40,572 nucleotides of DNA from Candidatus Pyrohabitans sp. JdFR-17 (GTDB lineage: Archaea > Hydrothermarchaeota > Hydrothermarchaeia > Hydrothermarchaeales > BMS3B), in contig MTME02000092.1 in assembly GCA_002011115.2 (NCBI GenBank), positions 1 to 40,572 of the forward strand, given 5' to 3'. The position numbers and the translations under genes were made by a program. Below the pieces are notes generated by a model. That model saw nothing but the letters and a program-made list of their open reading frames with translations, made no database searches and was not told the origin of the DNA. Each line of letters opens with the position of its first letter. Position 1 is the stretch's first letter. Of this stretch, positions 15,855 to 27,500 are shown one piece after another.

Positions 15855-17096
15855 ATGCTACTCCACATAGGCATTGACGACACGGATTCAGCGGCCCACG
15901 GAATGTGCACCACCTACATAGGTGCGCTGCTCATCAAGCGTTTGGCTAAGGTTGGTGAGGTTGAAGAAGCCAAGCTGGTGCGTCTCAACCCAAACATTAA
16001 ATACAAAACCCGGGGCAACGCTGCGGTGGCGCTCGCGGTTAGAACGAAGAAGGTCGAGGAAGCAAAGCGCATCGCAAAACGAGCGGTTGAGGAATTCGCA
16101 GTTTTTGACGATGCGAACACAAACCCGGGCATAGTGTTTTACGAGGGCAAACCCCCGAAGGAGTTTAATGAATTTTATCACCGCGCCCTACACAGCGTTG
16201 TTGAGATTGACGAAGCAGAGAGGCTTCTTAAGGCATACGGTGCTGAATATGTCAAGTACAAGCTAGGTCGAGGTATTGTAGGTGCCCTCGCGGCGATAGG
16301 CGCCGAGCTAACCCAGGCCACCTACGAGTACATCGCCTACCGCACGCGCCAGCGCTGGGGTACACCTCGTAACCTCGACGTTGATTCTGTGCTCAAGATG
16401 GACGCCCTTACCTTCCCCCTCACATTCAACAACTTCGATTACCGCGAGCGCCGCATGCTTATCGCTCCACACACGCCCTGCCCAGTGCTCTTCGGCATTC
16501 GCGGGGTTAGCGCGCAGGTTGTGGAAGAGGCGGCGAAGATGGTACTACCCGGCGAAGAGATTGCGCTGAGCGTTATTTACAAAACTAACCAGGGCACCGA
16601 CGCGCATCTCCAGGAAGTCTCCCGCGTGGCAGAGGTTGAACCCTTCTCCTCAGTTATCCTCACCGGCGAGGTTGCCTCTGTGCCAAGAGTAATACCGGGT
16701 GGACACGTCTTCTTCCAGCTCCGCGACGCCTATGGAGAGGAGATTACCTGCGCCGCTTACGAGCCCACGAAGCAATTTCGCAACGTGGTGCGCGCCTTAA
16801 TTCCGGGTGACAGAGTGAAAGTATACGGAGGCGTGGACGAGAGTAAGACGATAAATCTTGAAAAGCTTGAGGTGCTCAAGCTCAAGAGAGAAAGGCTCGC
16901 CAACCCTCGCTGCGAGAGGTGCGGAAAGCGCATGGAGAGCGCCGGCAGAGATCAGGGCTACCGTTGCAGACGGTGCAAGACAAAGGCTAAAGAAAAGGTT
17001 AAAGAAAAATTGGAGAGAAGCATTGAAGAGAGGCTCTACTCAGTGCCGCCCATAGCGATGCGTCATCTGAGCAAGCCCTTAGTGTTCTGCCTTTAA
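15855..17096 (+). CDS. tiaS: tRNA(Ile2) 2-agmatinylcytidine synthetase
   Basis: TiaS uses ATP and agmatine to modify C34 of the CAU-anticodon isoleucine tRNA so that it reads AUA. The 413 residues begin with the family ATP-binding start (IGIDDTDS). They continue through a DUF1743-type domain and an OB-fold (about 265-335, GEVASVPRVIPGGHVFFQLRD) and end with a zinc ribbon at Cys353, Cys356, Cys371 and Cys374. Length is normal. The last 18 bases overlap the convergent ftr gene. It is essential in archaea that use this route for AUA decoding. Confidence 0.95.
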   Translation: MLLHIGIDDTDSAAHGMCTTYIGALLIKRLAKVGEVEEAKLVRLNPNIKYKTRGNAAVALAVRTKKVEEAKRIAKRAVEEFAVFDDANTNPGIVFYEGKPPKEFNEFYHRALHSVVEIDEAERLLKAYGAEYVKYKLGRGIVGALAAIGAELTQATYEYIAYRTRQRWGTPRNLDVDSVLKMDALTFPLTFNNFDYRERRMLIAPHTPCPVLFGIRGVSAQVVEEAAKMVLPGEEIALSVIYKTNQGTDAHLQEVSRVAEVEPFSSVILTGEVASVPRVIPGGHVFFQLRDAYGEEITCAAYEPTKQFRNVVRALIPGDRVKVYGGVDESKTINLEKLEVLKLKRERLANPRCERCGKRMESAGRDQGYRCRRCKTKAKEKVKEKLERSIEERLYSVPPIAMRHLSKPLVFCL

Positions 17097-17993
17097 AAGC
17101 TCCCTCAGGTAAATCTTGTGCTTCCCCAGCTTTCCGCCGTAGTTGCCGGCGCTTATCTTTACTATACCCTCAACCTCACTCCCTGCCTTCATCGCCGCCA
17201 GCATCGCTTGCTCTACAGCTTCAAGATTAACGCCGTTTATAACCACCTCTGGTATTGAAACCACGCCCTCGGGTACGCGGGAGTCGGGAATCTTGCCGCG
17301 CAGCGTGGGGCAGTAGGGGTGATTCGTAGTGGGACCAATTTCAGGGTAGTTCGTCTCCACCTTAGAGCCCGCGCTGCAGACATCGAAGGTTGTGACGGCA
17401 CCCTCCACGCCAGCGACCGCTTCGACGGCACGTTCCCCAGCCTCCAACGCGGCGTCCTCACTGGTGGCGAAGAACCACACGTTGCCCCCCGCAACGCCCC
17501 TGCCAACGCCCAGGCGGCGCTCAATCAGCCATTCCCCCATCATGAGGGGAACGTTGATCATCTCCCTGCCGAAGCGCGTTTCCACCCATTCGTAGCCGTC
17601 ACCACAGTGACCAACGCGACGCATTGTGTCTATAAACTCCTCGCCCTCCCACGCATTGAAAATCCGCGTCGTGGGCACCACAAGCACACCCTGGCGAATG
17701 CGCAGGGAAAGCTCATATTCAAACTTATCCAGAGCGCTTTTCCCGCCGGCGTTGCCCCACACCTGCACAACAGCGCCTATTCGCTGGTCTGGTGTCTCAG
17801 ATTCACTTAGCCACGCCTCGACTCCGCCCTCAGTCCTTCCAACCACAGTGCTTGGGAGGCAGGTTGCACCGAAAGCGGCGCGGCGAAGGTAGCGCTCATT
17901 CTTCGCGGTGATTATCATCCTCACAAAGAGCCCGTCGAAAGCTTCGCAGTAGGTGTCCTCAACCTCTATGCCGTTTAACTCAAGCTTTGTCAT
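17079..17993 (-). CDS. ftr: Formylmethanofuran:tetrahydromethanopterin formyltransferase
   Basis: Ftr transfers the formyl group between formylmethanofuran and tetrahydromethanopterin in the archaeal C1 pathway, used for methanogenesis or reversed for methyl/acetyl oxidation. The 304 residues match family length and show characteristic blocks such as FDGLFVRMIITAK, FGATCLPSTVVGRTEGGVE and the C-terminal half beginning near NYPEIGPTTNHPYCPTLRG. It stands alone here; no fwd, mch or true mer lies beside it. A TATA-like TTTTTATT at about 18013-18024 is so close to the ATG that the leader is very short. A seven-codon ATG frame overlaps its start. Confidence 0.96.
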   Translation of the reverse strand: MTKLELNGIEVEDTYCEAFDGLFVRMIITAKNERYLRRAAFGATCLPSTVVGRTEGGVEAWLSESETPDQRIGAVVQVWGNAGGKSALDKFEYELSLRIRQGVLVVPTTRIFNAWEGEEFIDTMRRVGHCGDGYEWVETRFGREMINVPLMMGEWLIERRLGVGRGVAGGNVWFFATSEDAALEAGERAVEAVAGVEGAVTTFDVCSAGSKVETNYPEIGPTTNHPYCPTLRGKIPDSRVPEGVVSIPEVVINGVNLEAVEQAMLAAMKAGSEVEGIVKISAGNYGGKLGKHKIYLRELLKAEH

Positions 17994-18022
17994 GAATAAA
18001 AATCTGCGGACATGAATAAAAA
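17991..18022 (-). promoter_or_regulatory. Direct 12-base repeat and possible seven-codon leader ORF at the ftr start
   Basis: CATGAATAAAAA occurs at 17991-18002 and again at 18011-18022, a 20-base period. On the minus strand the outer copy supplies an ATG followed by seven sense codons (MSADFYS) whose TGA overlaps the ftr ATG. Because promoter and start almost coincide, the outer ATG may or may not be in the transcript. Confidence 0.3.
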
Positions 18023-18033
18023 GGTATCTTTAG

Positions 18034-18047
18034 ATATTCTTAAAAAC
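18034..18047 (+). promoter_or_regulatory. Probable promoter of tRNA-Arg
   Basis: TTCTTAAAAAC lies about 25-37 bases before the tRNA 5' end, the usual position of an archaeal TATA box for tRNA genes. Confidence 0.45.
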
Positions 18048-18070
18048 GGGAACATCACCCTTCGCGAGTA

Positions 18071-18145
18071 GGGCTCGTAGCCTAGCCTGGATAAGGCGGC
18101 AGCCTCCTAAGCTGTAGATCGGGGGTTCAAATCCCCCCGGGCCCG
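18071..18145 (+). tRNA. tRNA-Arg (anticodon CCU)
   Basis: This is a 75-base cloverleaf. The acceptor stem GGGCTCG pairs with CGGGCCC with one G-U, and the discriminator is G. The D arm is GCCT/AGGC. The anticodon stem GCAGC/GCTGT has one wobble pair and the loop CTCCTAA, giving anticodon CCT for codon AGG. The T arm is GGGGG-TTCAAAT-CCCCC. No CCA is encoded and there is no intron. The GC-rich stems suggest a thermophilic or at least warm-growing host. Confidence 0.96.
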
Positions 18146-18560
18146 CTCACCTTCTTTTTCCGTTGCCTCTGAAGGATTGGTGCACGAGTACTCCTCCACA
18201 AGGTCTTCACTGCTGGCAGCACAGCCACCTGCATATAAACCGGGCACAAATTTCACTTACATTTTTCTGTTAGCAATGTACTTTTTGGTGAGTATAGTAA
18301 TTTCATCGGGATTTAGAGAAAAAGAAGCACTGCAAAGGCTTGCTGAGTGGTGAGGTAAAAGAGAAACCTAAATGTAAACTTAAATGTGCATATACGTAAA
18401 CTAAAAGATTATGTGCAATGAAGGTTATAAATTATATCGCCCAAGAAGATAGGAGACTACTACTTTTTCTTCATCATCCCTAGGCCTCCTCCCTCCCACC
18501 CACATCTTCCAGATAAAGTGGAAGAAATGCGAACTGACCTCTCCCCGGAGCTTTTGAGTA
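18146..18560. other. Intergenic stretch between tRNA-Arg and the giant gene
   Basis: These 415 bases hold no supportable gene. A T-rich tract (CTTCTTTTTC, 18151-18160) just after the tRNA could end its transcript. On the minus strand, about 18148-18330 can be read as a broken frame with one internal stop (a piece reads VPGLYAGGCAASSEDLVEEY), which may be a relic, but there is no start and it runs into the tRNA. The rest is AT-rich. Confidence 0.5.
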
Positions 18561-21500
18561 TTAGCCCCAGTTGTATTCTATCTCCCTCACCACGTCCTTA
18601 TATACCTCTCTCCACGCCTCTGCAGTGGCATATCTATCTTTGCCGGCAAAGATGTACACTATCTGTCCACTTCTAAATACTGAGCGTTTCTTCAAGAAAA
18701 CATTGCCGGCAGCAACAAGCTCTGTCTCATTTTCACTGAGCATACTGGCCACTATCTCTCCCACACCGCTGTAGGCACGGTGACCTCCGAGCACAATCAC
18801 ATACCGCCTATCAGAGTACCCACTGAAGTTATAAGCATCAACAATGTATAGCTTTATGCCCCTCTGGCGGATATGCTCAACCAGCTCCTCCGCAAGTGGA
18901 AGGTCAATAACATTGGCGAGGAGCACTACCTCGGGATAATAAGAGCCACCTGCCACAGGTGGTGCAGATACAAACCTTACAGACTCCCCTGCGAGGGCAA
19001 AGAGACTCAGACGGCTGAGATTGACCCACACGTACTTGGCCGAGGTGTTCACACCGCCACCATAGACGGTTATTGTGACATTACCGCATGTTATGTTCCC
19101 CTGCCTGAGGGGTTGCCACTGGTCTGTGGCACTGCAGTATCTCCAGAGAGTAAGGGTATCCTCGGATATATCTCCGGAATCAAGGGTGTCGCCATCACCA
19201 TTCATATCAAGGTCAGATGGAGAGTAGCTCACCCTTATCACAACATAGCGAAGAGAGGATGTATTGACAGAGCCACTTACCTTGACACGGAGATACCTGC
19301 CCAGAGAACTCTGACCCCCAGCAAGAGCATAGGTAGAAAACTCATCATTGCTGGTATGCTGCTCAAGTTCACTTGCATTCCGGCTGAAGCTGACCCTGAG
19401 AGTCATTGTACCCCGGGTGGTATCAGGAAGAAGCTCAAAGCTGGCGGTGGTGTTACCCCTGGTTTCATCCACTGATATAGGCATACCCGTGATGTTTCTT
19501 CTGACCTCTGCCTCCGCCGGAAGAATACGCACCATGACTGTAGCGGTGGCAACGTTACCAGCGCTATCATTGGCTATGAGAGTGAAGTTCCAGATCCCAC
19601 GGCGGTTATTTGGAACCTCCGCAGAGATCACATCTCCGGACGAGTACACACCACCTGCCACCCGACTGCCATTTCTGAGCAGGGTATAGCTTCCAGGGTT
19701 CGGTTCTGCTATGGTAAAGTTGACTTCCGATGTACCAAGGTACTGGAGAACGTGCCGTGGCGCAGAAACAGATAAAACAGGAGCAGTGGCATCGACAGTG
19801 AAGTATACGCGGGCCATGCCAACATTACCGCCAGCATCTCTTGCATATACCACAAGGAGATGCCCGCCACCTGTGAGATTAGTGATGGTGGTGTTGGGTG
19901 TGAAAGAAATGCCGGGACCACCATCAAGAGAATACCACCACGCAACCACCGGCTCACTGGCAGATACCTGGAGACGTATGCTACTTCCGTAGGTGAGATT
20001 TCTAGGCGAGTGAATTGTAACCACAGGGGGTGTTATGTCAGCTGAAGTGAGGTTCACAGTCACAAACCTGAGCGTACTCGCATTCCAGTTGCCTGAAGTG
20101 TCGCTTGCATGGACTCTGTAACTGTAAACTCCTCCCGTAAGGCCTGTAACATTGAGATACCAGCTGGTACCTGAGCCCTGCATTGTTCTGTTGGTTCCAT
20201 TCCATTCAAGAAGAGCAGTGCTGAGGGGTTCCGTGGAGGTAATGTTAATATAAACATGCCTAACACCCACCACAGAGCCACTATCGGGCGTGGGCGGTAC
20301 GAAGAAAATCCCCGGTGGTATATTATCTTTTGGTGATGATGCTGGTGTGCTGACTGTGAAACTCACCTCAGCATAGCCGGTGTTGCCGGAGGTATCGTTT
20401 GCATAAACTATGAGGGAATGTGTACCATCTGCAAGGCCAGTAAGGGTGATATTTGGAGTAAAGCTTGTGTTTGCCGAGCCATCCAGAGAATACCACCACG
20501 CAGAAATTACCTCATTCGCAGAGACGTTGAGGGATATACTGGTTGTGGGATACGTGGAGTTTGCTGGAGAATGAATTGTTATGATCGGTGGGGTGATATC
20601 CATCGACGTTATCCGCACCCGTGTTACCAGCCTATTGTTGGATTCGTTGCTCTCAGCTATCAAATTCTGCGGATCCACAATAGCTGTTATTGTATGGTTG
20701 CCAGCAGCAAGGGTGAAGTTGAAACTGGCGCTTGCTTCACCTGTGCCACTCATGTTGAGCAGGGTGGTGAAGTAGAGGGGTGTGGAATTCACAAGCACTG
20801 TGAGGTTCACAGGGCGCGAGAGGGAGAGATTACCCAAATTCATGACATGTACTGTAAGGTTTATCATGTCTCCTGTGGATGGGGAAGAGGGTGAGACGCT
20901 AACAGACCTAACTGTCAGGTCAGGCAGGGTAAACTGAGCCTGGGAAACTGCAACGTTAACTGAATAGGGCTCGGAATAAGCAGGTATAGTATTGAAGGGA
21001 TCGGGTATTATGGTGATGGTATGAGTACCGGGAGAGGTGGGCAGAGTGAAGCTGATGTGCTTTCGCCTCGGAGTATCAGTGTAACCTGTTAGATTGAGAT
21101 GAACTGTCTTTCGGGCTACTGAGGTATTATCAACCTCAACATAAACATCCACTGGCAGGTCATTCAGCACGTTATTGTAGAACTGGTAGTATCCGGCAAC
21201 CAGCGTGGCATTCATGTGAATACTGCCGGAGCTGAAGTAGGTTGACACATTCTCTATCCGCAGGTAGTCTGGTAAAACCCCAGGTATTTCTATTGTCCTG
21301 CGGGCATAGTTGTTTGCCTCATTTATCTCGGATACTCTCCTATCCGAATCCACCGCAACGCCTATGACGTATGTTCCTCCCGTGGTATTCGGCGTGAAGT
21401 GGGCATATATGGACGTGGACCAATAGGGATAGAGGGCGCCGAGGTCTGTGGTATAGAAGGGTTTTCCGTTGACATAGAAGGTAACTTTTGTGTAGGGCGG

Positions 21501-24500
21501 AGAGATACCAGTGCCCAAGTTGTATATTGTGGCTCTTATGAGGGTGGGTATCCCTGCTGCCAGAGGACCTATTCTGACAACTTCTATGTCATCACTTTTT
21601 ACATAGAGGTCGGGAGTGCCGCCCGCTGTAGATATATGCAGTGTATTATTTGCCTCGTCTGGGGTGTCGGCAACAAATGGCTCCGGATCAAAGGGGTATA
21701 CCGGTAGCGCCAGTGTTATTCCACCAACAGTCTGATAATGTCCAGGATTCGGAAGGTTGTTCTGATATATCACCCTGTTCTCACCACCAAATTTTAAGTA
21801 ACTGCTCTTAAAACACCCAAGGTACACACCTCCCGTGCTTGCTCCTCCATAGTTCAGCACAGGACGGTCATTGATAAGTACCTGCCCTGTGTAGGGCTTT
21901 GTTCCCGTGGATGGTGTATAGTCATAGAGGATACACGACTCCTTTCCAACATTTCTAATTGGCGGGAATCGCACCGGAATCTCCTGTCTCAGTCTGTTGG
22001 TACAGAAACTGGTGCCAAACTTCATCTTTTTGTATCCCGGAAATCTTCTGTTCTCCAGCTCTAATATTTTCTTAGTGCACTCTGGATCGTTCATTCTGAA
22101 TAGACACTCTCTGATTACTTTTGCATAGTCCTCGGTGAGTTTTCTTTGCTTGGCGATTGTTTTAAGAGTATTTTTAGTCGCATCACCAAATACTTCACTA
22201 TATATATTACCAAATATCGGTAATCTGCTAACTCCCATAGTTACTATCGATAATCCATCGATAGAGCCATCGATGAACACCTCATCGTCTTTGCTGCGCG
22301 TCTTTTCATATGCTATCACCAAATCACTCACAGTTCTGTATAGAGAAACGACCTTATTTGTATACTCGTACGCCTGACCAGCCGGAGAATTCTTAATCTC
22401 ATCTATCTTTTCATTTATCTGCTCATAGGTGTTGTACACCTTTCTTACTCCTGAGACCAGATATCCCGTACCGGTCTTCACGTATCTTACAGATGGATTA
22501 ATTATCTTTGATTTTACCACCTTGAGGACGGTATAGCTGGCATCCATAAAGTCGTAGAGAATAATGGAGATTTCCACATCACTCATGTTGGATACGGAAA
22601 CATTGAGGGGGATATACAGTGGCTCCCCGGCTGTCAGATGAACCGGTCTAGTTATGTTAAACAGCAGACTGCCATTCCTGTAACCTACGACTGTCAGGTT
22701 ATCCTCCAGGTTGGTTGTACTGTATAGAATAAGCCCGATTCTGTGATGGGTAGCGTTAATGGGGGCAATGTGTGTAATCCAAGCACTCTTTCCTCCATCT
22801 GACTCCCGAAGGTTATAGCTCAGTGGAAGGCTCATAACATCTGTATCAAGAATGCTGAGCCTGTAGAGCTGAAGCACACCGTATTCCACATCGAGGTCCT
22901 GTGGTGTGAGTCGCAGGGGCATTCCATCAACATATATGTCCACTGAATCAGAGACCACCGTCCAGTTTTCGGTAGCTATGATTGCTCCCATAGTATAGAG
23001 TCCAGGTAGCAGCGGCGGAAGTCTAAATTCGGCGGTAGTGTTGGAAACACTACCCCTGATAACGTAGGTGCTCATAAATTGAACATTATCCACAACCAGA
23101 AATGCCACAGCCCTTGTTGAATTTTTATTCAATTCAACCTTCACCCGCAGGGGTCTGTACTGGTCTACCCTGATTATTCTGGAGAAGTTTGAATAGGTAA
23201 TGTTGCCCACAGAAATTTCACTTATGTTTATGATGTCCAGCGATGTGAAAGGATAGGTGACTTTAAAGGTCTTTACAGGAGTCCTTATGTGCTCATCGAG
23301 GGACAGATAGTAGCTGTAAGTTCCTGCAACTCCTTTTAACTCAAACAGAGCCACGCCTTCTATGCCCGTGGTGGTAGTGACATTGTGCACCACGCCACTT
23401 TCATTCCAGTAAAAGAGGGTGACTTCAACGTTAGTAAAGGGTTCCCCATTCACTGTTACATTTGCGCCAATCCAGCTGCTGAAAACAGGTGTGCCATTCA
23501 CAAGCACATACCCGAGCTCTCCTGACGGATTTGTCGCCCGGTTGTTGTCAACCTCAAAGTCCGTGAGGTATTCTATTTTGAGTCCCATGGGTGCAACAGC
23601 ATACAGGTGCTTCCCTGGAGGCAGGGAGATGTCGCCCCTGATACTCTTCTTTGCCCCCGCACCCTCCGCTCGGAGAGTGTAGTTGAAGCCCGGGAAGCTG
23701 CACTGCTTTGTACCATTGATTATACCTCCCGATAGGCAGTTGTCCTGGATATAGGCGGAGAGGTCTGGCTTTACTGAAAATCTGACCACATCACCCTTCC
23801 TAAGGTACACATGGTCCATGACGGGTTCAACTGTCAGGTAGGTAACATCACCTTCAAGGTATACACTGAAGTCTGTTATTATATCGCCATGATTCTCCAC
23901 GGCATAAATCCTCTCTAAAGTTGTCGCATTTAATCCCAGGTCCCTGATGGTGAAGTTTACAACAGGCATGTGGACTGTGAGATTCAGAGTGGCATAGTCG
24001 GTGAGATTTGAACCGTCAACTGTGGTGAGGTATATGGGAACTTGGTAGGAAGTACTTCTGGAATTCTGCAGGTGTGCCGCTATTGTCAGCGTGGCCGTTT
24101 CTCCAGGTCCTATAGAGAGCTCAGCATCTCCACCAGACCCCACAAAGCCTATAATCAGGTCATCATAGGTATTGTTCAACTTGGCAAGGATTCTGTGAGA
24201 GACTGTGTCGGAGTTGTACACCCTTATCTGTATTAGCTGGTTGTAGTCTCTTCTCACAACTCCCGAATACACCTTACTTGTGAAGCTAACCCCATTGTCT
24301 ATGTAGATGGACAAAGGTGAGGAGTTGGAGGCACCATAGGAGTTGGTACTGGTGACAAAGAACTCATACCATTTTCCTCTGGTAAGGTTGGGGAGGACCA
24401 CAGCATGGTAGATGCCAGGTTTGCCTGTAATGCGTGTGTAGGAAGAGCTCCCGGCCTCGCGGTAATACACTTCTGTTGTTGAATTTGCAGGAGTCATCCA

Positions 24501-27500
24501 GGAGACCTGTGGTGAGGAGGTACCAAATCTTGAGCCATTAAGGGGTATCAGATTCTGAATTTCGTTCCCCTTTATCAAATAAACTATTAAATTTGAGGTT
24601 ATGTTCTTTCCTGTGGTGGACAGTGCAGTAATGTTGTAATGGAGATAGGTGTAAGGTGTGGCATTGGCAGGAATATCTACATATAGCATGATATCACGGG
24701 TTGACTGAGGGGGTATAACAATCTGAGAGGGCTTGAAGTGACTTGGAGCTCCGGAAAGTCTGAAAGAGAGGTTGGTGGTAGCTGTCCCTGCATTTACAAC
24801 ATTCACCCTAACGGCGAGTGTTGTATTCAGCGGAGCCGTGGTGCGTATGTTTTCAATTCTGAACTCCTCTAATGGTAGCACCGTGATAGCTTCACCGGCG
24901 AGATAGTTGTTGCTTTCATTACTTTCCACAACATCTGCTTTGCAATCTGACTTGGCGGAGATGGTAAAGTTGCCAATCTTGTTCCACACCGCAAGCTCAA
25001 TGCCCACAGTACTGGACTCACCAGACGGGATGGAGGGTGTGGAAATAGTGTATGGTCTGCCCAGCAGGTACACACAGGTAAGACTCTTGGGAGCCAGTCC
25101 ATCCCCAGCATTTTCTACCGTAACATTCACCCGGAAGGGCTTGTTTGAGCTAACCTGACGTGGACTGAAGGTAATGTTATCAACCCTGAGGTCCGGGAAT
25201 GGGAGGTGCAGGGTTATGTTTGTCTCAGCTTGGTTGTTGCTGCTGTCGATTTCCTGAATCGGCAGTAGGAGTCTCTCAAAGGGCATCCATAGTTTTGCTT
25301 CAACCTTTGCCTTCAGATTAAGGGTACCATTTATCGGCTCTGCGACCCAGTAGAAGGTTTTCTCCTTGACCTCCCCTGATTTAAGAGTGTAGTAGGCAGC
25401 ACTCCCCAACTGGCTGTTGTTTGCATAAACAGTTACTCTTACTCTTGGATCTTGGAGCACTATGTCACCAGAACCATTGTTCCTCACCCTTACCTTTATT
25501 GGAACTCTGTCATAGTTCTGTATCGGCGTGGTGTTCGCAAGCTCTATCTCCACAGCAAAATCCGGGAAGGGCGTGGTGTAGTTGTTCACATATTGGTTGT
25601 TGGTCTCATTGACCTCTTTTATGGAATCGTGTGGATCGACCACTATCTTTACCTGGTGAGTCCCACTATTCACCAGATAGTAGAGCCACAGACTCTTTAC
25701 CTCACCCTTCTTCAGCCCAGAGATGTAGTACTTACCCCAATGTATTGAGTAGTATATCATTCCATCTTGGTACAACTGCACAGGTATATCGCCTTCATAA
25801 TCTTCTCCCAGATTTGTTACTTTTACCTCAAAGGGAACTCTTACGCCGATAGCGTTGAGAGAATTCACCGGTTGGACACTGACTATCTTGAAGTCGGGAA
25901 GCTTTACTTCTGGAAGAGGGAGTGTAAGTTCATTGTTGCTTTCATTTTCTTCTGGGAGGTGATTGTATAAATCAACCTTAAAGCTCAGAGTATGGTTTCC
26001 AGATAAGGCGCGCCATAAAGTGGTGTAGGTGACACTCTGATTCACATCCAGTTGCATGTTTGTTGAGTTTGTGCCAACAAGACTCCCATCTATAAAGAAC
26101 CCGTGTGTTCTGTAGAGAACCGCAGGTTCACTGCCAATGTTCTTAACAGTAGCCCTGAGCTCTATAAGGCTTCCAGGCTTTATTGTAGAGGGGCTCCAGC
26201 TAAGGTTGGTAACAACCAAGTCGGGGTAAACCCTGGGAACAGAGATAGTGAATATATACCCGTTGTTGCCCTCATTGACTTCACCCACTGTATTCATGTA
26301 ATCCACCAAAACTGTAATGGTGTGGTTCCCGGGCAAAGCTCGCCAGTATAGGGTGTACTGAATGGTTTCCCTGGGATCGATCTTTATGGTGGTGTATTGT
26401 GCTTTTACTCCTATGGGAGAAAGTGATACTCCAAGCGACGGCACCAGTCCTGTGGTGTAGTCTCCAATATTTGTTATGTTCACCACTATTGGTATGGTTT
26501 CATAAGGCATGAAGGATGACGGAAGCGTCACATTTGTAACCACAAGGTCTGGTCCGGGAATATACGGCAGGGATGAACTTCTATGATTGTTGGTCTCGTT
26601 GGACTCAACCACAGTATTAAGTGTGTCCACCACAACTCTGAAGGTGTGGTTGCCACCCACAACCTTCCAGACAGTACTCAGTTCCACCGTCTTGCCAGCA
26701 ACCAGTGGCTGCAGGAGGAAACTCTCAATCTTTTTATTGTCAATGTAGAAGTCCACGGAAAAACTGTTTCTGCCGGTGTCCACCGTCGCATTGTTGGTTA
26801 TGTTTGCGTAAAGGGTTATAGTGTCCCCATAGGTTATGTTGGAAGAAGGTTTCCAGGAAACACCACTGATAACCAGATCCGAGGCTTCCACGGTGAGATT
26901 TACCGCGCGCATGTTATTTGACTCATTTAATTCTGGAATTGAACCGGTACTATCCACAAACGCCCTTATTTCATGCATGCCCTGCACTGCTATCCAGCCC
27001 GTGGAGATGTTTACTTCCTCTCCGGCTCTCAACCCGGTGTACACCCGGCTGGTGGTTATTTGTCTCCCGTCAACATAGAAGGAGAGGGAAACAAAGCTCT
27101 GAGACAGGTTGCCTGCTCCAATATTTTTTACTGTAGCGGTTATGGTAACAGGCGTACCAGCTATTATGGGCGATGAGAATGTCAGGTTCTCCACCACCAG
27201 GTCGGGAAACTCAACATAGGGAAGAGAAACCTCAAGGGCGTTGTTGCTCTCATTGCTCTCAATCACATCGCTGTAAATGTCTGTCACCACCGTTAGTGTA
27301 TGGTTCCCGGGAGTAATGCCCTTCCATTCAGCAGTTACAGCAATTGAGCCACCTGCCTCAAGTGGTCCAGAAATTAGTCTCGTAGCTATTACTCTGCCAT
27401 CCACATAGAAGCCGACATAACCACCCCTGGTGATGTTACCGCTTCCAGAATTCTTCACATAAGCAGTTATTCTGAGGTTGCCGCCAGCTTCAATACTGGC

